From Strigamia acuminata (lineage: Eukaryota; Arthropoda; Chilopoda; Geophilomorpha; Linotaeniidae), in contig OX442323.1 of assembly GCA_949358305.1 (NCBI GenBank), forward strand, positions 1,922,001-1,986,000: a stretch of 64,000 nucleotides of DNA, given 5' to 3'. Shown piece by piece: positions 54,421 through 64,000 of this stretch. The position numbers and the translations under genes were made by a program. The first letter of the stretch is position 1. Each line of letters starts with the position of its first letter. The notes under the pieces were generated by a model. That model saw only the letters and a program-made list of their open reading frames with translations. It did not search any database and was not told where the DNA came from.

Positions 54421-55869
54421 ATGACTTCTATGAGCGAAATACCCGAACGTATGTTTACATAAAATATTTTATCAGTGTCTGTGGCATACAAACGTCTTTT
54501 TCTCTCTCATAGATTGCCCAGGAACGCAGAGTGAAGAAGCCGGAAAATCAACTGCGTGTCAGGGATGCCCGAATCAATCGTTGTGCGCATCGGGGAAAAC
54601 CAAACAAGAAGACCCCGGTTAATTAAATAAATCAACCAATAAGTGTAATAATTATTTATACCTACTTCATTTAGACATACCGTTGATAACGGAGAAATTA
54701 TCGTCGGTTAAACACAAAATCCTCGTGTTGTCCGGTAAAGGCGGCGTCGGAAAAAGCACTTTTACTGCGAATTTGAGTCGTGGAATTGCAATCGATGAAA
54801 ACAAAAAGGTATATCAGGTGTGAAGTTTAATTTGAATGTTAGTTTTTAATTTTTTTCTAGGTCGGGATACTCGATATCGACATTTGTGGACCTTCGATTC
54901 CACTTTTGCTCGGCGTTGACGGCTATCAAGTGCACAACAGTGGCTCGGGATGGTCGCCAATTGTAATTTTAATCATTTGAAAACTCGAAATTGTTAAAAA
55001 GAAATTTTATTTTATTTTAGTACGTTGAGGATAATTTGCTCGTGATGTCGATCGGGTTTTTATTGCAACCGGAAGAAGCCGTGATCTGGAGAGGACCGAA
55101 GAAAAATGGTGAAGAAGTTTGTTGTTTTTTGATGTTTTCATTCGATTTTATGCGTTGAATCGTGATTGCAGGCATGATTAAGCATTTTCTACGTGACGTC
55201 GACTGGGAGAGTTTGGATTATTTAATCATCGACACGCCGCCCGGGACTTCGGACGAGCATTTGTCCATTACTAGTTATTTAAAGACGGCCGGGATTAACG
55301 GCGCCATTGTCGTGACGACGCCGCAAGAAATTTCTCTTCTGGATGTGAGGAAAGAAATCGACTTTTGCAAGAAAGTTGGTGTGCCGATAATCGGCGTCGT
55401 CGAAAATATGAGCGGATTTGTGTGTCCAAATTGCAAAGTTCGTTTTTCATTTGTTTTGCTCGAAATGGAATTAAATTTGAAATTTTTCTTTTTCAGACGG
55501 AAACTCAAATTTTCCCACCCACGACCGGCGGAGGCAAAAAAATGGCTCAGGATTTCGACGTTCCATTTTTAGGCCGAATACCACTCGATCCTAAAATAGG
55601 TAAATCGTCAAATTTCCATTTGTTTGTTCGGGTTTTTCATTATTTTACGTTGTAGGAATGACCAGCGACAAAGGGAACAATTTTTTGCTCGAGTTCCCCG
55701 AATCTCCCGCAGTGGACGCTTACGCCAAGATAATTTCACGTGAGAAACGAATTCAATATTTCAATCCAAAATGAAAATCAATTTAATTCTAATTCGTCCG
55801 TTTGTATACACGTTTTCAGAAATTCTAGAGTTTTGCGAGCGGAAATCCGTAGAAGGCAGCGAAAAATAA
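54421..55869 (+). CDS. Nubp1: NUBP1, cytosolic Fe-S cluster assembly P-loop ATPase
   Basis: Nine exons: 54421-54448, 54513-54617, 54675-54808, 54861-54962, 55021-55108, 55172-55437, 55497-55599, 55656-55739, 55820-55869. Together they encode 319 residues (human 320). NUBP1 with NUBP2 scaffolds [4Fe-4S] clusters for the cytosolic assembly pathway. N-terminal cluster cysteines Cys11, Cys25, Cys28, Cys34 distinguish it from NUBP2. The MRP/Nbp35 deviant P-loop SGKGGVGKS is at 64-72, then [20 protein letters not shown] and the bridging Cys237-x2-Cys240 pair. All key residues are present. The AATAAA at 55865-55870 overlaps the TAA stop. It is tail to tail with the OXLD1-like gene, 91 bp away, so the transcripts probably overlap or end very close together. 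Confidence 0.96.
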
Positions 55870-55960
55870 AATATTTTGAGAAAATGTACATAAATTGATA
55901 TTTTCTATACAAATTAAATTTTTTAAACGTCTACGAAACATTCCTCGACTAGTGTGATTT

Positions 55961-56373
55961 TCAGCCGAATTTGTTTTTCATCTCCATCTTGAGAAAAGCT
56001 TTCAACGATTCGTCCTCGATCGCGTCGATGGCTTTGGCCGCGGCAGCGCCGCCATCTTTGTAATATACAATTAACTCCTCGGCGTATTTAATCCACACGC
56101 AATTATCGCATCCTTTTTGACAACATTTTTTTGGAGGTTGCGGGGGTCCCTCGGACACTTTTCGCACACGTTTTCGGAGTACTGGCGGCACGTTGAACTC
56201 GGTTGACGGTTTTCTAGGCGGTTTGTCACTGAAATGCGCCGATAATAAATTCTGGGAAAAAAAAAGTGTTTTATTTTTATTTTTATATTTTGATTTAATA
56301 TACACACCTTTGCGTTTGATTTCTGGTAACTGAAACATTGTTTTCCGAAATTTGCGAATTTAGATGTCTGCAT
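55961..56373 (-). CDS. Oxidoreductase-like domain protein (OXLD1-like)
   Basis: Two exons, 56373-56308 and 56251-55961, split by a 56-bp intron; 118 residues. Basic, Ser/Gln-containing N-terminus of about 22 residues encoded by exon 1 could be a mitochondrial targeting signal. The core PPQPPKKCCQKGCDNCVWIKYAEEL (split here as PPQPPKKCC, then GCDNCVW) carries Cys65, Cys66, Cys70 and Cys73, the signature of the oxidoreductase-like domain family. The C-terminal helix is Ala/Glu/Lys-rich. The molecular role of the family is not established; human OXLD1 is reported as mitochondrial. It shares the region upstream of its start with the CCDC137-like gene (divergent, about 355 bp). Confidence 0.85.
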
Positions 56374-56728
56374 TTACAATGGATTTTGATTAAATTTGGG
56401 CGTGTTTTTTAATTATATAAATTTTTTTAAATTGTTTTCATTTAGAAATCAATCATGGCCGCTCAATTTCGATACCTGTGCAGTTGGTTGCACATTTTCA
56501 ATGCACGAAAGGTGAAGAAAACGACCTTTACGTAATTAATTTTCTCGGAGAGTTGTTTTCGTGAAATATCCCAACTTAAAAATGAGACCGATCGCGACCG
56601 GACGTCGAAATAAGAAGGGTATGATGCGGGTGCTAGTTTTAGTACAAATTAGGTTTTGAGTTTAATCGCTAGATGTCGCGATCGAATAATTTAATGGCCG
56701 CTTGCAGGCAATAAACAGCGTGGTAAAC
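56374..56728. promoter_or_regulatory. Divergent intergenic region OXLD1-like / CCDC137-like
   Basis: 355 bp between two start codons. It contains a short plus-strand frame from 56456 (ATGGCCGCTCAATTTCG) followed by a GTGAAG that could be a donor, so a 5' non-coding exon or uORF is possible. No TATA box is evident. Confidence 0.35.
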
Positions 56729-57962
56729 ATGGGGAGAAAAATTCCGAAAAGTAAACGACATAAGAAGATCAAGGCGGTTGATCCGTATTATAACGGTGAA
56801 CGAAAGAAATTGCTATATAAGTAAATATGTTAAACACTTGTTTTGATTTTAAATTTTAACTGATGAATATTTTAATTTTTTAGAAATGCCGACAAATTCG
56901 ATGTCCCTCCGAAAGATATCGACTTTCAAGAAATACCCAAGAAGTTGCGCGATTGGATGGAACTGAAAGAGAAGATGAAAAACAATCCGGTCGATGAGAA
57001 AACGAAGAAGAAACGGAATAAAGCAAGAAAGAAACGTAGACATTTTTTTAAAAAATTGTTTTTATTGCGTTCAATGAATTATAACGTGAAATTTGATGTT
57101 TTAGAAATCGATATGATATATAAAAACGATGAATTTGGTGAGAAACAACCCGGCATGAAACGGCCGTTAAAAAAGATGCCGAAATTCGTGATGAAAGCTG
57201 GTGAAACCGACGAAAGTTTTGTTTCCCGCGTGGGAAGAAGCGCGCAAGTAATTTTGAATTATATTAATTAATTAATAAATCGGGTGGATTAAATGTAATT
57301 TTTGTTTATTTTCCTTTATTTGTAGGAAATTTTAGAGGCGTCGAAACTGGAAAATAAGCACGACGTGGATTTCATCGACGATGAAATGGGTGGAATCGAA
57401 GTTCGAAAACGGAAAAGCCTCGATCTCGAGTACGAAGTGCGGAAGAAGACGAGAGGCATGAACGCGGATAGACCGAAAAAAACTGCTTCGGAGTAGGATT
57501 TTTGTTTTTTGAAAATGTTTTAATAATTAACTTTTGGTTGGTTTGACTTTAGGAAATCTCTAAAGCGTAAAATTAAATTAAAAGAGAAGAAATTGAGGAT
57601 CAAAGAAGCCAATATTGATGAATTTAAGCTCATGAAAGGTATAGAAGTTGAGTTTTGATTTGGGTATATTTAGCGAATGATTGCTTCGTTTGTTTGCAGA
57701 CGATGTGGCGTTTGGGGAAGTGGTGAATCAACCACCGAATATCAAATTCTATCCATCCAAACCACTCAAAATCGATAAAAAAGGGAAATCTCTATTATTG
57801 CAAAAGATGATGACGCCTGGTGATGATTTGGTCGCTGCTGGAAAGAAGTTGTTGACGCCGATACAAGCGCTGCATTTGGAGTCGGAACGGAATAGGGCCA
57901 TCGATGAATACCGGAGACGGAAATCACAACATTCGAATCATGCGCAGAATAATCCAACTTGA
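56729..57962 (+). CDS. Ccdc137: CCDC137-like (RaRF) nuclear coiled-coil protein
   Basis: Six exons: 56729-56820, 56884-57035, 57105-57247, 57326-57492, 57553-57638, 57700-57962; 300 residues, nearly a third Lys/Arg. Landmarks: MGRKIPKSKRHKKIK start, IPKKLRDWMELKEKMKN, a KxxPGMKRPLKKMPKF block followed by GETDESFVSRVGR, a KRKIKLKEKKLRIKE coiled coil, and DDVAFGEVVNQPPNI near the C-terminus, which is the most conserved block of CCDC137. The family is nucleolar and chromosome-periphery associated and binds retinoic acid receptor in mammals. The 69-bp intron 2 is itself open in frame, so a longer isoform is possible. AATAAA at 57966 follows the stop by 4 bp. Identification rests on the blocks and overall composition. 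Confidence 0.75.
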
Positions 57963-58630
57963 TAAAATAAAATGTTATTCATAAACTTCAGCATTTATAT
58001 TAATTTTAACTCGCATAATTCAAACATGATCATTATGCAAATTGTAGAGTTATCATGACAGTGTACACAGATATGTCAAATTACATTCAATCGGATCCAA
58101 CATGCTTAAAGCCGAACGAATAACTGCGTGTTATATCCGTGTATATCCTGCACTTACAACACTGTACTTGTAAAGCTGAAGGTTTACTGCATTTACCAGC
58201 ATACACCCCCCACTTCAGCACATAGTTTCTGATACATGATTTGAGGTTTAAACTAAAATAACAATCCAGCTAGTTTGCAAATATGAAAATCCACATTTCT
58301 GAGCCGCGCAGTTGCAAATAAAAACTAAAATTCCATTCCTGCATTTTAGTCGTCACTGGATACCGTTGTGGTAAAAAGTTTACGGAGTCACCTCAATGCC
58401 GGAAGAATTATCTGCTATCTAAACAAATTTTTGATCAATCTGTAACTGAAACTCTATTTGCCCTCTAATTATCCTTGGTTGGCTGCTTTCTCCACCCATT
58501 GATACAACACGCTAGAAATAATGAGTTCAGAGTTAATGGGCAACAGACATTCCAAGACTTTTTTTCTGATTTTCACGCTCAAATCCTTGGCTCAAATCAC
58601 ATCGGACTTTTATCACAATAATGTGGTGGC
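57963..58630. other. Non-coding 3' flank
   Basis: Nothing recognised beyond the poly(A) signal of the CCDC137-like gene. Confidence 0.4.
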
Positions 58631-58633
58631 CCT

Positions 58634-61039
58634 GATGCGCCACCTACAAATTGAAAATTGAATTCATAGATTGGTGGCCCTGAGCCGCCACCAGAAAAAT
58701 GAAATTTGAATTTGAATTTTCAATTTTTAATTTTCAAAATTAAAATTGGAAAAATTAAAATAAAATTGAAAAATTGAAAAGTAAAACTAAAATTGTTTTG
58801 GTCGTATTCCTGAGATTTTATGACGATGCTATAAACAATACGATACGCTAAACAATAATCTGTCACGTATCGTCTCGATCGGCACGAGGCGAGGTGAACA
58901 GCAAGATTTTGCTGTTCGACACGTTATTTAATTCGGGTTCGATTTCCAAAAGGTTGATTGGTTTCATAAATACGGTAATCCGCAAATTTCTCAGTAAGGT
59001 TGAATTCACATTTCGTTGAAAAATGATCCATTTATTTTCTTACATAAGTTCTTTTGCTGTTGTTTGGTGCCATTTTAGGTCTAGTATAGGCCTAGTTTAA
59101 ATTTTTCATTTGAAATTGAAGAAATTGAATTTGTCTTGTGAGATTTCGTGATTGGTAATGGCATTTGCCATTTTTCGTGACATCAAGTGTTTAGTTAGGG
59201 ATTTGATTTCTGAAACCTGGTTTTTATTTTCAAAGTGGTCAGAGGATGGTCATTAACTTCAAAAATGACATTTTCAAGCCAAAAAATGTATTTTTAAATG
59301 AAAAAAATGCATTTACAGATGAAAAATGTATTTACAGATGGAAAAAATGCATTTACAGATGGAAAAAATGCATTTACAGATGGAAAAAATGTCTTTAAAG
59401 ATGAAAAAAATGCATTTACAGATGGAAAAAATGCATTTACAGATGGAAAAAATGCATTTAGAGATGGAAAAAAAGCATTTACAGATGGAAAAAATGCATT
59501 TGCGGATGGCTTTTGCAGGTGTCCCAAAATTTCATCAAATTTTTGTGTTTGGATTCTCTTATTTCTGTATAGGAATTTCGATTTTTCTATTTCTTGAGTA
59601 GTAGTATGAAGAATTTTAAGGCAAAAATTGGGGTGTAGTTCTTAATCTCTGCCTTCCATTTTCCTGCAGTGATGCATATTTTTTCTATCTCACAATTTTC
59701 ATTCCTCTTTTTTCAATTGTGTGCATGCAGAACCGGATTATGATTGGATTTTAGGTTAGGTACTGGTTTGATATGATATTAGTTAGTATTTCTTGATTTT
59801 GTCATGTCTAGAAAGATGTTCAAAGTTTGGATTCTATTTAAGGCATAATCTTGGTTTAAATTGAAATGAATCTCTTCGTAGAATGGCTTTGACTGCACAT
59901 CATAAATTGTTACTGGTTAGAAGAGTGTTCAACTGCATAGAGTTGTTCATTCATTTTTTCCAGGAAGATGGTGACAAATCATTTTATGTTGTAAGACTGC
60001 ATTCCAATGAATAGAAGTGTGGCATTCACTAATTTGATTATGGTTGACAAAACAATTTAACATACAATTTATTTTGGTCACTCACAATTAATCTTCTTCG
60101 GCAAAACAATGCATTTGAGCATTTTAGATTTTCATATGTAAATTTCAGAAGGTAACTACGTGTTCTTCTATTCTATTTTTGTCTAAATGGTACCTTTTTT
60201 CTTTAAATTCCACAATTTTTTGTTCGTCAAAATTATGTCATTTAGTTAGGTTAATTTGACATTTTCAAGCGACCAGTTCTATTGGAAAAGGTGAACACCC
60301 TACTGTTTTAAAGTTGAACTCTAAAACGGTTCTCAGTAAAGCCTCGAGTTCTTTCTGTGATTCTGTCTGTCCCACAGTCAAGAACATCAATGTCTTATAG
60401 CCAAAGTATTTCCTTTTTTGTGTAGCTTGAATCCCACCTCTTTGGCGGCTTTATCGCAGTCTTGCTTTCTGGAATAATCAAATTAGGTGAAAAAATTATG
60501 AATAATTAAATTAAGTTTTAAGAATACTTTAAGACAAAAATTGGGGTGTAGTTCTTAATCTCTTTCATGCTGTATAAAAGTGACTTATCTCTTCTGCTTC
60601 TACATTTCTTCAACCTGTATTTTCCTGTTTATGCACTTGTGGTTTATTTCCTCAGCCTAATCTAGCTTAAAGGTTGCAACTTGTTGGCCACATGGTTACG
60701 ATGATCCCTACTTTTGTAGTTTTTTTTGTTACTGTGTAGTTTTAACCTTTCTTCTGGCAATTGCCACTATTCCTGGTCTTAATGACACGCTTTAAGAGTG
60801 TCAGACGATTTGAAATATAAGCTTAGAAAACATATTGCTGTATTGCAGAATACAGAATGTAATGAAAAGCCCAGCCAAAGACCCAGCTTTTTACCAAAGT
60901 CAAAGTTAGAAAGTAGACTGCTTGTAGTGAATTATTATTTTGTAATTACTGTACAGTTCTATCAAACACTTGAACTGTAAATTTGATTAGTATGTGGATT
61001 AAATGAATTAAATTCTCAATTGGTAGGTGGCGCATCAGC
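58634..61039. mobile_element. Possible 2.4-kb non-autonomous element bounded by inverted repeats
   Basis: CTGATGCGCCACCTAC (58634-58649) and its exact inverse (61024-61039) face each other, and the match continues inward for about 20 more bases with few differences. Inside are a 21-bp minisatellite and a 40-bp direct repeat (59611-59650 and 60523-60564, core AAAAATTGGGGTGTAGTTCT). There is no coding region. It could be a large MITE-like element or two related insertions. Confidence 0.35.
59285..59515. repeat. 21-bp minisatellite
   Basis: About eleven copies of a unit like ATGCATTTACAGATGGAAAAA. Because the unit is 21 bp and stop-free in several frames, long repetitive frames appear on both strands; these are artefacts of the repeat and not genes. 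Confidence 0.93.
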
Positions 61040-62320
61040 TTTAATTCTGGCTGAAAGCATGGCATTCTAAACTGCTAAGCTTACATAAGAGACAAATCAA
61101 AGAGCTAAAAGATATAAGCACTTGTTTAATCAAAATTCGAGAGCAGTGAGGAAAATTCCTCCTTTGAATAAAATTGTGACGCGCGCAATACATTAGAAAA
61201 AACAATCCTCAAAACAAACAACTTTAGGCTTCAGCTAACACAAATGGGTGCAAATCATGCACCAATATAGTAAACAATTGCAAACTTTATTACACTGCAA
61301 AAAAAACCCACAAACTTTCCTAGAATACAATAAAACATCTAAAAAGTTAAGCGCTGGGATACTGCCCAGCTTCGATCCGCAAGTCACAACCACGTAGATT
61401 ACCAACACAATAAGTATGAGGAACAGGAACAGGAACATTTTGACCACGCTCTAAAAATTAAAAATAGATTTAATTTTATGTGAGTGTGTGTAAAGAAATA
61501 ATTCATACGAATGGCCATTCTTCTTTAGAAATTATCACACTCAAATTAAGAATTATCATGTTTTTTGAAATGCATAATTCACATCCTCGAATGCAAAAAT
61601 TATTCAACCAGACTACCGTAGGCTAAAAGTCTTATTAACTCGGAGGTAGAGTTAACTATTAGACATTGTCAAACACTAAATGACAAGTTTATTTTAGAAC
61701 TAGGTGAATTGCATGCAGTTAAACGTGTGATATTTATTTCGTGCCCCTCAATTAATCAGAGCATGATAATCAATTTACTAAAAACAAAAAATTCAATGGA
61801 GTGTTTATTAATACTAGGATGTTTGAATATATGTAGGCCAGTTTATGAAGAAATTGCCACTTGTATTAAATCTAAGAACTTGAGTTTGTCACTTCATTGG
61901 TATTGGTACTCATAGTAAAAACTCCGAATATTGACATCCAATTCCATTTCTGGTTCGCATTTTTCTTCTGCTTGCTGCTGTTGTTGTAGTGGCTGTTCAA
62001 ATTCGTCTTGTGAATTTTGGAAACAATAGCCAAATAATTCGCCTGCAAGATGGCCTACGCCTTGCCCAGCCATATCCGCAGCCACCATAACAGTTATTTC
62101 TCTTAAAAGCCAGTGTTGGTGTCAAGTAATATGTAATTGAATTTTTTAGAAGTGAGAATAAAGTGTTCAATGATGTGGCAAAAATTAACATTTTTCTGTA
62201 ATAATTTCAGTTTGTAATGAGCCTGAATTATTACTCTAAATTAATAAAGCAATAACTCCAAGCTTATCAATTGCCGTGACAGGACCATTCAAAATAATTA
62301 CTTACTAACTCAATATTAAC
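61040..62320. other. Spacer with an unidentified Gln-rich frame
   Basis: On the minus strand 62088-61894 a 64-codon frame (MAGQGVGHLAGELFGY, a QQQQQ run, then KCEPEMELDV) is open. A second frame follows a TTTTTAG acceptor-like site at ~61452. The Gly-rich start and Gln linker faintly recall CHCHD2/CHCHD10, but the paired CX9C motifs are absent. Possibly a pseudogene or chance frame. Confidence 0.25.
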
Positions 62321-62951
62321 TTAAAGGTCATAGGAAGAGAAAAATAAAAATTGAGGAGAAGATTGTTTGTGTCATTATTAGACCAAATCCATTGTTGAAA
62401 CGTGTTCAATTGTTTCGAGATTGTTATATCGTTCGTTTGAAAATTGTCAAATGTCCTCCATTTTTAGTTTTTGAAAGTTTCCAAAAGTTGCCGTTGGTGG
62501 CGCTATTTATGACGTCATCGGCGACAAACAAGCAGCTTTTTAGCATGGGCTTGGCTTCATTTAAGAGCTACAAAATTTTTTTTCCAAATTTGACAACACT
62601 GTTAGGTTATTGAGATTTTAATATTCAGTAAATATTCCAATTTGCTATTTGTTGCAAGTGTATAGGTTCAAAAGAACTAATAATAAATTTTCGTAGCTCT
62701 TAAATGAAGTCAAGCCCATGCTAAAAAGCTGCTTGTTTGTCGCCGATGACGTCATAAATAGCGCCACCAACGGCAACTTTTGGAAACTTTCGAAAACTAA
62801 AAATGGAGGACATTTGAGAATTTTCAAACGTTTAAACGAACGATATAACAATCTCGAAACAATTGAACACGTTTCAACAATGGATTTGGTCTAATAATGA
62901 CACAAACAATCTTCTCCTCAATTTTTATTTTTCTCTTCCCATGACCTTTAA
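62321..62951. mobile_element. 631-bp foldback element with ~255-bp inverted arms
   Basis: The arms 62321-62578 and 62686-62951 are inverse copies with only scattered differences; the loop is about 107 bp. The outer ends read TTAAAGGTCAT / ATGACCTTTAA. Each arm holds a perfect TGACGTCA palindrome (62510-62517 and 62747-62754). The two arms encode mirror versions of the same short peptide frame, which I take as a by-product. A read-through transcript would fold into a long double-stranded hairpin. Confidence 0.9.
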
Positions 62952-63246
62952 TCTTAAGCTAAATAGTGGGAGAAATAATAGTACAATTCATTCTCAAATC
63001 AAATGGGCGTTTATTCAAACTTAGAATAACTGCTAAAATACACTGTTTAATAAAGAAAGATTACTTTGTATTAAATGTTATGTTATACAAGTTCTAATAC
63101 AAATGGCAAATTAAACACTCAATAAAATATTTCACTAACAGTGAAATAAGAAAGAAGAACGGAAAATTATAAAACAAAACGGACTCAATTCCGACTCTTC
63201 AAATCCCTCTTTCGGCTCCGTCTTCTCCAGATCGCAACTCGGTCAT
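62952..63246. other. AT-rich spacer
   Basis: No feature recognised. Confidence 0.4.
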
Positions 63247-63758
63247 TGTGACGACGTCGTTGCGGCTAATTCCGCTAACTTCTCACACAGAAATCGCAAC
63301 TCGATGGCTGCGACGAATACGCTCGGTCCCTCCGCTGTGGTCCCACGGCGGCAAGACGAAATCCCACTCCAGCGCTGGTCGCTGAGCAAGAAATATCCCA
63401 CTGCTAAATCGCTTAGCAGCAAGACTACTCTCAAGTTACTCCTTGAATAACTCAAGAATCCAAATACCTCGCTTGATAACTCAAAACTACTTGGTTTTTC
63501 CAGTGGTGAATTTTAAGTTGTTTCTCAAAGCAGGGTGAATCTCAGACTGAGAAGAAAATCTCCTCTCAGGACGTATTTCCTGTCTCAAACAGCTGATAGG
63601 CTGGTTGCCCTGGCAACCACCCACATGTTTCCTCCCACTGTCTCCAACTTCCTTGTTGAGACAAAAAATCATAAAATTCCAAATAAACATAAAGTAAAAT
63701 AAAATGACATTCCAGACTCATTTTTGTTTCTTCACTAGTGACCACTAGGGTCACTACA
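63247..63758 (+). repeat. Possible solo LTR
   Basis: This G+C-richer block begins TGTGACG and ends GTCACTACA (inverted TGT-GAC / GTC-ACA ends) and has AATAAA signals about 60-80 bp before its right end, as in an LTR read on the plus strand. No target duplication and no second copy are present, so the call is tentative. Confidence 0.28.
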
Positions 63759-64000
63759 AGTTTTGTGTTTAATTTATTTTAATTGTTGTTTTTATGTGTG
63801 TATTTTCCAACTCTGTTGCAGGTATCAACAGCAGAAAATTTTATGAACAGACTAGAAGTTGCTTAACCTTTTGATTTTCATATAGAAAACTGATTTTGTG
63901 GTACTTTTAAATTTCTTCTTCATTTGCAAGAAATGCTCCGATTATTACGAAATGACTTGCAATACTCGTTGATTGATTCTATGTCTGTGACGATGACGAC

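Noticed and set aside
61894-62088. CHCHD2/10-like gene
   Set aside because: Only a Gly-rich start and Gln run are similar; the CX9C pairs are missing.

Overview
This is AT-rich animal nuclear DNA. The genes have GT-AG introns, mostly 55-570 bp, and are clear orthologues of conserved metazoan genes. Compact genes beside young Ty3/gypsy, Ty1/copia and DIRS-type elements and many MITEs suggest an arthropod, possibly a branchiopod crustacean. The species is inference only.

Left and centre (1 to about 47.6 kb) are dominated by mobile DNA. At 1-11.3 kb lie MITEs (one nested), a 20-bp palindromic satellite, a diverged ~1-1.5 kb segmental duplication, a tRNA-like Pol III unit and a piggyBac-type MITE. 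At 11361-20317 is a complete minus-strand Ty3/gypsy element with identical 498-bp LTRs, gag, pol and a third ORF carrying a Ulp1/SENP-type cysteine protease signature in the envelope position. At 22-23.9 kb is a decayed DIRS element. At 25556-36236 is a complete plus-strand gypsy element with identical 227-bp LTRs, whose leader is split by a complete copia element (26017-30797, identical 194-bp LTRs). Two exons on the minus strand (47609-47794 and 39701-39805) encode the N-terminus of a neurobeachin/LRBA/rugose protein. Intron 1 (7.8 kb) holds a decayed copia copy and several MITEs. No further neurobeachin exon was found to the left, so 1-39.7 kb may be its second intron.

Right part (47.6-58 kb) is a compact gene cluster. 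Neurobeachin (-) and a septin of the SEPT6/8/10/11 group (+) start head to head 597 bp apart. They are followed by TMEM33/Kr-h2 (-), NUBP1 (+), an OXLD1-like gene (-, tail to tail with NUBP1) and CCDC137-like (+). All exons of the last five were placed by splice signals and reading-frame continuity, and the summed coding lengths are whole codons.

Far right (58-64 kb) has no recognised gene. It holds a 21-bp minisatellite, a 2.4-kb segment bounded by a 37-bp inverted repeat, a 631-bp foldback element and a possible solo LTR. The most unusual item is the Ulp1-like third ORF of the first gypsy element.
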